The position numbers and the translations under genes are program-made. Below are positions 7,715 to 16,772 of a stretch of 64,000 bases of DNA, piece after piece. The stretch comes from Fusibacillus kribbianus (GTDB taxonomy: Bacteria > Bacillota > Clostridia > Lachnospirales > Lachnospiraceae), in NCBI RefSeq assembly GCF_030053595.1, contig NZ_JASGBQ010000001.1, forward strand, positions 1 to 64,000, read 5' to 3'. The notes under the pieces were generated by a model. The model saw only the letters and a program-made list of their open reading frames with translations. It did not search any database and was not told the DNA's origin. Position 1 is the first letter of the stretch; the number at the start of each line of letters is the position of its first letter.

Positions 7715-7845
7715 CAGCTCAGGGTAGCCTCACGCTTCGCTGCCGCTCGCGCTCGCTAAGCGCTCCATGTTTGCTCACGATGTTCGCTCACGCATAAGCG
7801 GCCCGGCAAAGCCGGTCCGCACGCGGGCATTCGTAGAATGCCCGC
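7715..7845. repeat. Cluster of GC-rich hairpins (intergenic repeat-like element)
   Basis: Between the operon promoter region and the nifJ terminator lies a GC-rich stretch containing several palindromes: CCGGC-AAA-GCCGG (7803-7815), GCGGGCATTC-GTA-GAATGCCCGC (7823-7845, perfect 10-bp arms), and the low-complexity GCTTCGCTGCCGCTCGCG segment. No reading frame is convincing. It resembles a dispersed palindromic repeat, but no second copy is seen in the window. Confidence 0.45.
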
Positions 7846-7849
7846 ATAT

Positions 7850-7907
7850 AAATAGAAAACCCCGGTCTTTGGCAAGTAAACTTGCCGTCGACCAGGGTTT
7901 CCTATTT
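7850..7907 (-). terminator. nifJ terminator
   Basis: A long stem with small bulges: AAATAG/AAACCC/GGTC/GGCAAGT on one side and ACTTGCC/GACC/GGGTTT/CTATTT on the other, 35 bp past the nifJ stop, ending in an A/T-rich tail. Confidence 0.75.
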
Positions 7908-7941
7908 ATTTATGCGTTCACTTTACTCAAAGCTTTCGCGA

Positions 7942-10900
7942 TCAGTCTTCTACGCCGTACAGCTTAACCAGCTTCTGCAGGTGAGCATACTTAGCCTTGG
8001 ACTGTGCCTCAGCAGCGTCGAACAGCTCGGCAGCTCTTTCAGGGTTAGCACGTACTAAGGAGTTGTAACGTACTTCGCCGTTCAGGAATGCCTTGTAGTC
8101 TCCGGTAGGAGCCTTGCTGTCCAGGCTGAATGCAGCCTTGCCTTCTGCAGCCAGTTCAGGATTGTAGCGGAAGTTGAACCAGTAACCTGCCTCAACAGCA
8201 GCCTTCTCCTCAAGCTGAGCCTTTGCCATACCAGCCTTGATACCATGGTTGATACAAGGAGCGTATGCGATTACCAGGGAAGGTCCGGGATAAGCTTCAG
8301 CTTCTGCCAGAGCCTTTACACACTGATTCATATCAGCGCCCATAGCGATCTGTGCAACGTATACATAGCCGTAGCTCATAGCGATTGCTGCAAGGTCTTT
8401 CTTCTTAACATCCTTGCCGCCTGCTGCGAACTTGGCGATAGCGCCGGTAGGTGTAGCCTTGGAGGACTGTCCGCCGGTGTTGGAGTAAACCTCGGTATCG
8501 AATACCATGATGTTGATGTCTCTGCCGCTGGCCAGTACATGGTCAACACCGCCGAAGCCGATGTCGTATGCCCAGCCGTCGCCGCCGAAGATCCACTGAG
8601 ACTTCTTAGCCAGGAAGTCCTTATCCTTCAGAATATCCTGAGCCTTCTCGCATCCGCAGGCTTCCAGAGCAGCTACCAGCTTGTCGGTTGCTGCACCGTT
8701 CAGTGCGCCTACACTGAAGGTATCCAGCCATTCCTTACCGGCTGCAACAACAGCTTCATTCTTGCCGTTAGCTACAACATCCTCAACCTTAGCCTTCAGA
8801 GTCTCTCTCATGGCGTTCTGAGCCAGGCTCATACCATAACCAAACTCAGCAGCATCCTCGAACAGGGAGTTGGACCAAGCCGGACCCTTGCCCTCAGGAG
8901 TTACGGTGTAAGGAGTGCTCGGTGAAGAGTTGCCCCAGATGGAGGAGCAGCCTGTAGCATTTGCAATGTACATTCTGTCACCAAACAGCTGAGTGATCAG
9001 CTTAGCGTAAGGAGTCTCGCCGCAGCCTGCGCAAGCGCCGGAGAACTCGAGCAGGGGCTGCTTGAACTGGCTGCCCTTTACGGTGTTCTCTTTGAACTTG
9101 GCAAGAACTTCAGGCTTCTTAGGCAGCTTCAGGCCATACTCGAAGCCCTTCTGCTGATCCAGATTTGCTTCCAGAGGCTCCATGGTAAGAGCCTTTGCGC
9201 CCTTCTTTCCGGGACAAACAGTAGCACAGGAACCGCAGCCTAAGCAGTCCAGAACGTCTACGGTCATGGAGAAGAGCATTCCGGGCATACCGGTCATGTT
9301 GTTCTTCTTCATCTCTGCAGGTGCTGCAGCAGCCTCTTCCTCTGTCATGGCAACAGGACGGATCGCTGCATGAGGACATACATAAGAGCAGAAGTTACAC
9401 TGGATACAATTCTCAGGGTTCCATACAGGAACGGTTACGGCAACGCCTCTCTTCTCGAATGCAGCAGCACCGGAAGGAGTGGAACCGTCTACATAGTCAA
9501 CGAAAGCGGATACAGGCAGCTTGTTGCCTTCCTGTGCGGAAACGCTCTGCTGAATGTTCTTAACGAATTTAACAACGTCTTCTCTGTCGCCTGCGGGAAC
9601 CTCTGCAGACAGATCCTCGTACTCAGCGTTCTTCCAGCTCTCAGGTACTTCAACCTGATGAACCTGCTTAGCGCCTTCTTCGATGGCTGCCCAGTTCTTC
9701 ATAACGACATCGTCGCCCTTGCGTCCGTATGTAGCCTTTGCAGCAGCCTTCATCAGATCGATGGCCTCAGCCTCGGGAATGATGGCAGCCAGCTTGAAGA
9801 ATGCGGACTGAAGGATGGTGTTGATACGGGTTGCACCCATACCGGTCTCGATACCGATCTTCACACCGTCGATGACATACATCTTGATGTTGTGATCAGC
9901 GATATACTTCTTAGCCTGTCCGGGCATATGCTTCTCAAGGTCGGCCATATCCCAAGGGCAGTTGAGCAGGAAGGTTCCGCCGTCCTTCAGATCCTGTACC
10001 ATGTTGTACTTTCTCAGGTATGCAGGATTGTGGCATGCTACGAAATCAGCCTTGCTGATCAGGTAGGTGGACTTGATGGGATCCTTACCAAATCTCAGAT
10101 GGGAAATGGTAACGCCGCCGGACTTCTTGGAGTCATAATCAAAGTATGCCTGTGCATACATATCAGTGTTGTCACCGATGATCTTAATGGAGTTCTTGTT
10201 GGCACCTACAGTACCGTCTGCACCAAGGCCCCAGAACTTGCAGCTGATGGTTCCCTCGGGAGCAACTGCGATCTCCTCGCCTACAGGCAGGGACAGGTTG
10301 GTCACATCATCAACGATACCGATGGTGAATACCTTCTTCTCAGTGTTGTTGTAAACAGCAACGATCTGAGCAGGAGTGGTATCCTTGGAACCAAGGCCGT
10401 AACGTCCGCTGTAGATAGGAACATTGTGGAACTTGGTGTCACGAAGAGCTGCAACTACATCCAGATACAGAGGCTCACCCTGAGCACCGGGCTCTTTTGT
10501 TCTGTCAAGTACGGAGATCTTCTTAACGGTTTCAGGAATAGCAGCTACCAGCTTCTCAGCGCAGAAAGGTCTGTAAAGACGTACGATCACGAGACCAACC
10601 TTCTGGCCCTGAGCGTTCAGGTAGTCAATAGTCTCCTCGATGGTCTCACATACGGAACCCATAGCGATGATAACCTGCTCAGCATCGGGAGCACCATAGT
10701 AATTGAATAACTGATAGTTTGTACCAAGCTTCTCATTAACAAGAGCCATCTTCTCTTCTACGATTGCAGGAAGTGCATTGTAGTAGGAGTTGCAGGCCTC
10801 TCTTGCCTGGAAGAAGATATCGGGGTTCTGTGCGGAACCTCTCTGGCAGGGATGCTCAGGGTTCAGAGCGTGACGTCTGAATGCGTCGATGGCATCCATA

Positions 10901-11487
10901 TCTACCATATCCTTCAGATCCTCATCATCCCAAACTTCGATCTTCTGATACTCATGAGAAGTACGGAAGCCGTCGAAGAAGTTGATGAAAGGAACGCGGC
11001 CCTTGATTGCTGCGCAGTGAGCAACGGGGGTCAGGTCCATAACTTCCTGTACGCTGCCTTCGCAGAGCATAGCCACACCGGTCTGACGGCAAGCGTAGAT
11101 ATCGGAATGGTCACCGAAGATGGACAGAGCATGGCTGGCCAGCGCACGTGCGGAAACGTTGAATACGCCGGGAAGCAGCTCACCAGCAACCTTGTACAGG
11201 TTGGGGATCATCAGCAGTAAGCCCTGAGATGCGGTGTAAGTAGTAGTCAGAGCACCTGCTGCCAGAGAGCCGTGAACAGCACCTGCTGCACCAGCCTCAG
11301 ACTGCATCTCAGCCATCTTTACAGTCTGGCCGAAGATGTTCAGCTTGCCCTGAGTTGCCCACTCATCCGTGGCTTCTGCCATGGGGGATGAAGGGGTAAT
11401 GGGGTAGATGGCAGCCACGTCAGTATAAGCATAAGAAGCATATGCCGCTGCATGGTTACCATCCATGGTTTTCATTTTTCTTCCCAT
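7942..11487 (-). CDS. nifJ: Pyruvate:ferredoxin (flavodoxin) oxidoreductase
   Basis: An 1181-residue single-chain enzyme, the usual length for homodimeric PFOR. Order of parts: N-terminal pyruvate-binding domain with YPITPSSPMAE near residue 30; ferredoxin-like domain with two [4Fe-4S] motifs, CIQCNFCSYVCPH (about 690) and CLGCGSCATVCPG (about 745); C-terminal thiamine diphosphate domain with CAGCGETPYAKL (about 810), GDGWAYDIGFGGVDH and NTGGQSSKATP. It oxidises pyruvate to acetyl-CoA and CO2, reducing ferredoxin in the cytoplasm, central to clostridial fermentation. Start 11487 is preceded by GAGGAGG. Monocistronic, with its own promoter and terminator. Confidence 0.97.
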   Translation of the reverse strand: MGRKMKTMDGNHAAAYASYAYTDVAAIYPITPSSPMAEATDEWATQGKLNIFGQTVKMAEMQSEAGAAGAVHGSLAAGALTTTYTASQGLLLMIPNLYKVAGELLPGVFNVSARALASHALSIFGDHSDIYACRQTGVAMLCEGSVQEVMDLTPVAHCAAIKGRVPFINFFDGFRTSHEYQKIEVWDDEDLKDMVDMDAIDAFRRHALNPEHPCQRGSAQNPDIFFQAREACNSYYNALPAIVEEKMALVNEKLGTNYQLFNYYGAPDAEQVIIAMGSVCETIEETIDYLNAQGQKVGLVIVRLYRPFCAEKLVAAIPETVKKISVLDRTKEPGAQGEPLYLDVVAALRDTKFHNVPIYSGRYGLGSKDTTPAQIVAVYNNTEKKVFTIGIVDDVTNLSLPVGEEIAVAPEGTISCKFWGLGADGTVGANKNSIKIIGDNTDMYAQAYFDYDSKKSGGVTISHLRFGKDPIKSTYLISKADFVACHNPAYLRKYNMVQDLKDGGTFLLNCPWDMADLEKHMPGQAKKYIADHNIKMYVIDGVKIGIETGMGATRINTILQSAFFKLAAIIPEAEAIDLMKAAAKATYGRKGDDVVMKNWAAIEEGAKQVHQVEVPESWKNAEYEDLSAEVPAGDREDVVKFVKNIQQSVSAQEGNKLPVSAFVDYVDGSTPSGAAAFEKRGVAVTVPVWNPENCIQCNFCSYVCPHAAIRPVAMTEEEAAAAPAEMKKNNMTGMPGMLFSMTVDVLDCLGCGSCATVCPGKKGAKALTMEPLEANLDQQKGFEYGLKLPKKPEVLAKFKENTVKGSQFKQPLLEFSGACAGCGETPYAKLITQLFGDRMYIANATGCSSIWGNSSPSTPYTVTPEGKGPAWSNSLFEDAAEFGYGMSLAQNAMRETLKAKVEDVVANGKNEAVVAAGKEWLDTFSVGALNGAATDKLVAALEACGCEKAQDILKDKDFLAKKSQWIFGGDGWAYDIGFGGVDHVLASGRDINIMVFDTEVYSNTGGQSSKATPTGAIAKFAAGGKDVKKKDLAAIAMSYGYVYVAQIAMGADMNQCVKALAEAEAYPGPSLVIAYAPCINHGIKAGMAKAQLEEKAAVEAGYWFNFRYNPELAAEGKAAFSLDSKAPTGDYKAFLNGEVRYNSLVRANPERAAELFDAAEAQSKAKYAHLQKLVKLYGVED

Positions 11488-11551
11488 AGGTAATTTCCTC
11501 CTCTAAATATATAGATGAAATATTAATAATTTTAAACAAATCATCTTTCCC

Positions 11552-11581
11552 ATTATACAATTCCTGTGACAGGAATGTCAA
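11552..11581 (-). promoter_or_regulatory. nifJ promoter with palindrome in the spacer
   Basis: Minus strand: TTGACA (11581-11576), 18-bp spacer, TATAAT (11557-11552). The spacer is almost exactly filled by the perfect 17-bp palindrome ATTCCTGTGACAGGAAT (11560-11576), placed for steric repression or for a regulator that distorts the spacer. It is not a Rex (TTGTTAA...) or Fnr (TTGAT...) site; the regulator is unknown. Confidence 0.75.
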
Positions 11582-11590
11582 ACAAGTATC

Positions 11591-11615
11591 TTAAAAAATA
11601 CACGGTTCGCCGTTA
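11591..11615 (-). terminator. Transketolase operon terminator
   Basis: On the minus strand AACGG-CGAA-CCGTG followed by TATTTTTTA: a short hairpin with a GNRA tetraloop and T6, beginning inside the stop codon of the transketolase C-terminal subunit. Confidence 0.65.
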
Positions 11616-12554
11616 TTTTACAAAAGCCTTTACCTTTTCTGCGATGCTGTCACCGTCAAGACCGTATTTTGCGATCAGGGCCTTGGCCGGACCGGATTCG
11701 CCGAAGGTATCGTTGATACCGATTCTCAAAACGGGAGTAGGAGCCTTCTCGGAAAGCACCTCACATACTGCGCCGCCCAGACCGCCGATGATGGAATGTT
11801 CCTCCACAGTCACGACCTTGCCGGTTTCCTTTGCTGCTGCTACAACAAGCTCCTCATCGATGGGCTTGATGGTGTGGATGTTGATGACTTTGGCATCGAT
11901 GCCCTCAGCTGCCAGCTTCTCAGCTGCTGCCAGAGACTCGCTTACGCAAAGGCCGGTGGTGACGATGGTCACGTCCTTGCCTTCTCTCTCAACAATACCC
12001 TTGCCAATTTCGAATTTATAAGTAGCCTCATCATGGATCACCGGAACTGCCAGACGTCCGAATCTCAGGTAAACAGGGCCTACATGCTCAATGGCAGCGC
12101 GAACAGCAGCCTTTGCCTCCACATCGTCTGCAGGGCTGATGACTACCATGCCGGGGATAGTTCTCATAAGAGCGATATCCTCATTGCACTGATGGGTCGC
12201 ACCGTCCTCACCTACAGAAATACCGGCATGAGTCGCGCCGATCTTCACATTCAGATGGGGATAACCGATGGAGTTTCTCACCTGCTCGAAGGCTCTGCCT
12301 GCTGCAAACATGGCAAAGGAGCTGGCAAAGGGGATCTTTCCTGCAGTAGCAAGGCCTGCTGCCACAGTCATCATATTGCCTTCTGCGATACCGCAGTCGA
12401 TATGACGCTCAGGAAATACCTTCTTGAAGGTACCGGTCTTGGTAGCGCCTGCCAGATCGGCATCCAGAACTACCAGGTTTTCATATTTTGCACCGCATTC
12501 TGCCAGCGCATTTCCATAGCTCTCTCTTGTAGCGATCTTCTTTACTTCTGACAT
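11613..12554 (-). CDS. tktB: Transketolase, C-terminal subunit
   Basis: A 313-residue protein holding the pyrimidine-binding and C-terminal transketolase domains: VVLDADLAGATKT near residue 28, FPERHIDCGIAEGNM (conserved Glu activating thiamine diphosphate), and THAGISVGEDGATHQ. It lacks the N-terminal cofactor domain, which is supplied by the overlapping upstream gene (13-nt overlap). Together they form the two-polypeptide transketolase common in Firmicutes and archaea, shuffling two-carbon units in the non-oxidative pentose phosphate pathway. It links to the hexulose-phosphate and pentose genes elsewhere in this window. Confidence 0.95.
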   Translation of the reverse strand: MSEVKKIATRESYGNALAECGAKYENLVVLDADLAGATKTGTFKKVFPERHIDCGIAEGNMMTVAAGLATAGKIPFASSFAMFAAGRAFEQVRNSIGYPHLNVKIGATHAGISVGEDGATHQCNEDIALMRTIPGMVVISPADDVEAKAAVRAAIEHVGPVYLRFGRLAVPVIHDEATYKFEIGKGIVEREGKDVTIVTTGLCVSESLAAAEKLAAEGIDAKVINIHTIKPIDEELVVAAAKETGKVVTVEEHSIIGGLGGAVCEVLSEKAPTPVLRIGINDTFGESGPAKALIAKYGLDGDSIAEKVKAFVK

Positions 12555-13378
12555 AATGCTTCACCTACTTTCTCCAAATCTGCCATTGCGACTGCATACT
12601 GCTCGTCGTTGGGTGCAGTACCGTGCCATGCTGCCTGATTCTCCATGAAGGATACGCCCTTGCCCTTAACAGTTTTTGCAATGATAGCGGTGGGCTGACC
12701 CTTAACAGTCTTTGCCTCTTCAAAGGCGGCTCTGATCTGATCAAAGTCATGACCGTCGATGTTGATCACATGGAAATTGAAGGCCTCGAACTTCTTATCA
12801 ATGGGATAAGGGGAGTTTACGTCAGCAATATTTCCGTCGATCTGAAGACCGTTGTTGTCCACGATCACTACCAGGTTGTCCAGCTTTCTGTGAGCTGCCA
12901 GCATGGAAGCCTCCCAGACCTGCCCCTCCTGGATCTCGCCGTCGCCAAGAAGCGTATATACACGATAATCGGCATTGTCAAGCTTTCCTGCGATCGCCAT
13001 ACCTACTGCTGCAGAAATGCCCTGTCCCAGAGAACCGCTGGACATATCCACACCGGGAATATGCTGCATGCAGGGATGCCCCTGTAAATAGGAGCCCAGA
13101 TGACGAAGGGTCAGAAGATCCTCCACCGGGAAAAATCCCTTGTGAGCCAGTGCTGCGTAGTATCCGGGAGCTGTATGGCCCTTGGACAGTACGAAACGGT
13201 CTCTGTCCGGTGCATCCGGATTCTTCGGGTCAACATTCATTTCTTCAAAATACAGATAAGTAAAAATATCTGCTGCGGAAAGGGATCCGCCGGGATGGCC
13301 AGCTTTTGCGCTGTGCACGGCTGAAACGATGCCCTTGCGGACCTCGTTGGCCATTTTTTTGAGTTCCAACGTATTCAT
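12542..13378 (-). CDS. tktA: Transketolase, N-terminal subunit
   Basis: A 278-residue protein carrying the thiamine-diphosphate-binding half: GHPGGSLSAADIFTYLYF (about 27-44), SKGHTAPGYYAAL, and the cofactor motif GDGEIQEGQVWEAS ending in the NN pair about residue 174. It is the first gene of a two-gene operon with RBS AAGGAGG. The partner is the overlapping C-terminal subunit gene. Confidence 0.95.
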   Translation of the reverse strand: MNTLELKKMANEVRKGIVSAVHSAKAGHPGGSLSAADIFTYLYFEEMNVDPKNPDAPDRDRFVLSKGHTAPGYYAALAHKGFFPVEDLLTLRHLGSYLQGHPCMQHIPGVDMSSGSLGQGISAAVGMAIAGKLDNADYRVYTLLGDGEIQEGQVWEASMLAAHRKLDNLVVIVDNNGLQIDGNIADVNSPYPIDKKFEAFNFHVINIDGHDFDQIRAAFEEAKTVKGQPTAIIAKTVKGKGVSFMENQAAWHGTAPNDEQYAVAMADLEKVGEALCQK

Positions 13379-13418
13379 TGCATTTCCTCCTTGTAATATC
13401 TAACCATACCTATTAAAA

Positions 13419-13447
13419 ATTATATCATTTTAACGCTTTTATGTCCA
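13419..13447 (-). promoter_or_regulatory. Transketolase operon promoter
   Basis: Minus strand: TGGACA (13447-13442), 17-bp spacer, TATAAT (13424-13419), about 40 bp before the tktA start. Confidence 0.6.
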
Positions 13448-13527
13448 CCTGTTTTCCTGCTCTTTTCCATTGTGATATCTGTTCTTTTCCGGCGTCTTTT
13501 TACCACCCCCGGCTGCCGGCACAGCCT

Positions 13528-14391
13528 CTAGGCAGCCGTATGCTTTCTGTTGTACAGAAACATGGCTACAGATGCTGCTATGATCACGCCGTAACCGAGA
13601 ATGCTCATAAGATCCGGCGTCTGATGGAGGAAGAGAAAGCCGAGAATAGCGGAGAACACCACCTGGGAATAATCGTATACAGAGATCTCCCTGGCCGGTG
13701 CGAACCGGTAAGCAGCCGTGATGGCAAACTGCCCCGCTGCCGCAAAGGCGCCGGCCACCAGAAGGCAGGCAAGCTGCCACCATTCCATGGGATAATAGTT
13801 GGGGATCACATAGGGAAGGACCACCACGCAGGAAAAGGCCGAGAAAAAGAATACGATGAACGGTCCCGGAACTCCCCTCTTCTGGAGAAGTCTTACAATG
13901 CAGTAGGCCGTTCCCGCTCCTGCGCCGCCCAGTACACCGATGAGAGCCGGTCCCACCGGCATTCCGGACATGCCGGGCTTCACCACCAGAAGGGCTCCCA
14001 GAAAAGCCACTATGATACAGGCGGCCTGGGGCAGGCGGATCTTTTCCTTCAGAAGAAGGACAGAGACCAGTACCGTAAAGAACGGAGCCAGCTTATTTAA
14101 AATCGTTGCATCGGCCACCATCATCCGGTCCAGGCAGTAAAAATTGGCCAGAAGACCGATGGTCCCCGCCGTGGCCCGGAACAAAAGCCAGGGCATATCC
14201 CCCTTTTTGAGCTTCACCTTCGTGTGGGATGCCAGCAGATAGATCCCGGCTGCCAGCATTGCCACCAGGTTTCGGAATACACTTTTCTGAAAGGACGGCA
14301 CATCACCGGCCAGTCTCACGAAAATTCCCATGGCCGCCCAGGAAAAAGCGGACGTCATGATACACAAAATTCCCTTTGTTTTATTGGACAT
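13528..14391 (-). CDS. EamA/DMT-family membrane permease
   Basis: A 287-residue protein with about ten hydrophobic helices in two EamA repeats (roughly 5-140 and 150-285), e.g. GILCIMTSAFSWAAMGIFV at the start and SILGYGVIIAASVAMFLY at the end. The family exports or imports metabolites such as amino acids or nucleosides; substrate unknown. Start ATG 14391 is preferred over the TTG at 14397 because the GGGGG ribosome site is 10 bases away from it. Monocistronic, between the tkt operon and a divergent glycosyltransferase. Confidence 0.85.
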   Translation of the reverse strand: MSNKTKGILCIMTSAFSWAAMGIFVRLAGDVPSFQKSVFRNLVAMLAAGIYLLASHTKVKLKKGDMPWLLFRATAGTIGLLANFYCLDRMMVADATILNKLAPFFTVLVSVLLLKEKIRLPQAACIIVAFLGALLVVKPGMSGMPVGPALIGVLGGAGAGTAYCIVRLLQKRGVPGPFIVFFFSAFSCVVVLPYVIPNYYPMEWWQLACLLVAGAFAAAGQFAITAAYRFAPAREISVYDYSQVVFSAILGFLFLHQTPDLMSILGYGVIIAASVAMFLYNRKHTAA

Positions 14392-14524
14392 GATCAAGTT
14401 TCCCCCTGTTTCTTATTCTTTTGTCTCCTGTTCTTTTAATCGAACGGGAAGCCCGGGCTTAACCTCCAAAACCGGAGCTGCCGCGGGCATCTTATTATTA
14501 TTATTATAACTCGATTAAGAAAAG

Positions 14525-14609
14525 TTGCAACTTTTATGAAAAAAGAGTATACTTAGATTTAGCGTCGGTGAGCAGAGGGCAGCATGGTCACCTGTTCACC
14601 GATGCTGCC
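14525..14609 (+). promoter_or_regulatory. Glycosyltransferase promoter and structured leader
   Basis: TTGCAA (14525-14530), 17-bp spacer, TATACT (14548-14553). The leader then holds two interleaved stems: CGGTGAGCAG (14566-14575) with CTGTTCACCG (14592-14601), and GGCAGCAT (14578-14585) with ATGCTGCC (14602-14609). With no bases left between the last two arms, they should be mutually exclusive, suggesting an RNA switch or attenuator-like leader before the RBS at 14634. Confidence 0.5.
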
Positions 14610-14646
14610 ATAGATTGGCATTCAAATTATTATAAGGAGCTGCTTT

Positions 14647-15672
14647 ATGAAATTATTATCCATTGCCGTACCCTGCTACAATTCGCAGGATTACATGGAA
14701 CACTGTGTGGAGTCTCTTCTTCCCGGCGGAGACGACGTGGAAATTCTCATTGTCGACGACGGCTCCAAAGATAATACGGCTGCCATTGCCGACCGTCTGG
14801 AGGCTTCCCATCCCGGTATTGTCCGGGCCATCCATCAGGAAAACGCCGGACACGGCGGCGCTGTGAATACCGGTCTTAAGCATGCCACCGGACTGTTTTT
14901 CAAGGTCGTGGACAGCGACGACTGGGTGGATGCTTCCGCTTACGAAAAAATCATGACCTTTCTCAGGAAAGCAGTCAGCGAAAACCGGCTGCCGGACCTT
15001 GTGCTTTCCAATTATGTATATGAAAAGCAGGGCGTCGCCCACAAGAAGATCATGCAGTACCGCAAATACTTCCCCACGGATACCTATTTTACCTGGGATG
15101 AGGTAAAGCCTCTGCCACCCACCACCTATATTCTGATGCACTCGGTGATCTATCGGACAGAAGTTCTTCGAGCTTCTCATCTGGATCTTCCCAAGAAGAC
15201 ATTTTATGTGGACAGCCTGTTTGTTTTCCAGCCCATGCCCTGGGCAAAGAGCATCTACTACATAGATGTGGATTTTTATCGATATTTCATCGGCAGAGAG
15301 GATCAGTCCGTCAACGAATCCGTCATGATATCCCGGCTTGATCAGCAGTATCGTGTCAATTACCGTATGATCGATATCCTGTTGAATTCCGGTCTTCACT
15401 TTGACAGCTCCACCCTCTGCAAAAATATGTGCTCTTATTTGAATATCATCACAACGGTCTCCTCTATTATGTCCATCAAATCAGGCACGGAGGAACATCT
15501 CCGCTGGAAAAAGGAGCTTTGGGAGTATCTGAAAGAATCCAACAGTTCCCTTTACCGAAAGCTTCGTTACCGGACCCTGCTGGGCATTTTCATGAATCTG
15601 CCCGGAAAGCCTGGCCGAAAAATTTCTGTGATTGCTTACAATATCACCCAGAAGATCTACGGCTTCAATTAA
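14647..15672 (+). CDS. Glycosyltransferase family 2
   Basis: A 341-residue GT-A fold enzyme. LLSIAVPCYNSQDYMEHCVE opens the nucleotide-binding domain, LIVDDGSKDNT (about 33-43) holds the first Asp pair, and VVDSDDWVD (about 83-91) is the metal-binding DxD. C-terminal residues 220-341 have no membrane helices, so it is a soluble or peripheral enzyme adding sugar to a surface glycan or lipid. RBS AAGGAG is well placed. It stands alone between its own promoter and a terminator, with no capsule cluster around it. Confidence 0.9.
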   Translation: MKLLSIAVPCYNSQDYMEHCVESLLPGGDDVEILIVDDGSKDNTAAIADRLEASHPGIVRAIHQENAGHGGAVNTGLKHATGLFFKVVDSDDWVDASAYEKIMTFLRKAVSENRLPDLVLSNYVYEKQGVAHKKIMQYRKYFPTDTYFTWDEVKPLPPTTYILMHSVIYRTEVLRASHLDLPKKTFYVDSLFVFQPMPWAKSIYYIDVDFYRYFIGREDQSVNESVMISRLDQQYRVNYRMIDILLNSGLHFDSSTLCKNMCSYLNIITTVSSIMSIKSGTEEHLRWKKELWEYLKESNSSLYRKLRYRTLLGIFMNLPGKPGRKISVIAYNITQKIYGFN

Positions 15673-15687
15673 AGAATCGAATTATAT

Positions 15688-15735
15688 AAAACCGGCCGCA
15701 TCTGTTTCCTGCAGACACGGCCGGTTTCTTTTCTT
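15688..15735 (+). terminator. Glycosyltransferase terminator
   Basis: AAACCGGCCG pairs with CGGCCGGTTT around a loop, followed by CTTTTCTTT, 15 bp past the stop; A-rich upstream, so it may also serve the convergent lipoprotein gene. Confidence 0.85.
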
Positions 15736-15737
15736 TA

Positions 15738-16772
15738 TCAATAATAAAACTCCAGCGCCTCATCCATATTGTTGACAGGATAATACAAAAGCACCTTCCG
15801 TTCCCGGTCTAGCTCATACCAGGCCGTATTCCAGAGCGGCGCAAAGCGCTGGTCGACCGCCGCGTATTCCGGCTGATCGAGTCCATTCACCTCTGCCACG
15901 TTAAAATAAGAAATCGGATAATCCCCCTCCTGCTGTCGCTTTTCATCCGTCATTCCGAAATAGCGAAGCCCTACGAACGTATCCAGCTCAAAGGTAGGAT
16001 CCATATGATAATACTGCCCGTCGAGAACCACCATCACCCATTCATGGGCATTGCTCATATCCCGGGAAAGCGCCCCGCACAGACAGGCATTGACGTCTGT
16101 CTGAAGGAGCAGATACACATAAGCCCCTGCGATCTCCTGACAGATGGCCCTGTCTTCCATGAGCGCCCGGTAAGGCGACAGATCGATGGATGATTCAAGT
16201 GCCTCATAATCATAACACAGGTTATTTGTCAACGCCGTGTAAAGAGAAACCACCCGTTCAAAAGGGACATCTCCCTCCTTAAGACAGCCTGTGATCCACC
16301 AGCTGATCCTGTCCTTAAACTCCTGTACCCGCTCTTTATACTCCTCCAAAGGAACCGTGTAGGTGATCTTTCCGATCCCGTTCTGAGGCTGATTTTCCTC
16401 TATGACGGTGTAAGCGGATGCCACCGGAAGGCAGGATCTGGCAATGTCAAAGACGGCATAATAGGATATCGCATCCGGGCAGGGAAAGCTCTCCTCCCCG
16501 GCCAGAGCTGCGTCGCAGAAATCGTAAAAGATCTGTTCGATCTCCTCTCCGTATTTATCCTTATACTCCGCCGACATCACATGCGGCTGGAACACATACG
16601 GGTAAGGCTTCTGCGCCTCCGCTTCCGGTACGGTCTGTGTCGTCTTCTGCATTTCTCCTGCAGCACCGGACTCCCGATTGCCGGATCGTCCGCAGCCGGA
16701 CAAGCCAAAGGAAACGACAAAAAGGCAGCACAAAAGCACCGCTGCCAAAACTCTCTTTTTCCGGTTTTTCAT
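15738..16772 (-). CDS. Transglutaminase-like lipoprotein
   Basis: A 344-residue secreted protein. The N-terminus MKNRKKRVLAAVLLCCLFVV with LSGC is a lipoprotein signal. The C-terminal half carries a transglutaminase/cysteine-protease-like triad in order: Cys in RAICQEIAGAY, His in SNAHEWVMV, Asp in YYHMDPTFE. Such domains cleave or cross-link peptides at the cell surface. ATG 16772 overlaps the upstream stop as ATGA, the classical coupled start; an ATG six codons earlier is possible. Position behind a Mur-ligase-like gene suggests a cell-wall role, which is inference. Confidence 0.8.
   Translation of the reverse strand: MKNRKKRVLAAVLLCCLFVVSFGLSGCGRSGNRESGAAGEMQKTTQTVPEAEAQKPYPYVFQPHVMSAEYKDKYGEEIEQIFYDFCDAALAGEESFPCPDAISYYAVFDIARSCLPVASAYTVIEENQPQNGIGKITYTVPLEEYKERVQEFKDRISWWITGCLKEGDVPFERVVSLYTALTNNLCYDYEALESSIDLSPYRALMEDRAICQEIAGAYVYLLLQTDVNACLCGALSRDMSNAHEWVMVVLDGQYYHMDPTFELDTFVGLRYFGMTDEKRQQEGDYPISYFNVAEVNGLDQPEYAAVDQRFAPLWNTAWYELDRERKVLLYYPVNNMDEALEFYY

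Noticed and set aside
9370-10710. 446-codon ORF opposite nifJ
   Set aside because: It is a shadow frame of the strongly conserved PFOR gene, with no RBS and no recognisable domain.
14566-14609. H-type pseudoknot in the glycosyltransferase leader
   Set aside because: Both stems cannot form together because no linker is left to cross the 10-bp stem; alternative hairpins are more likely.
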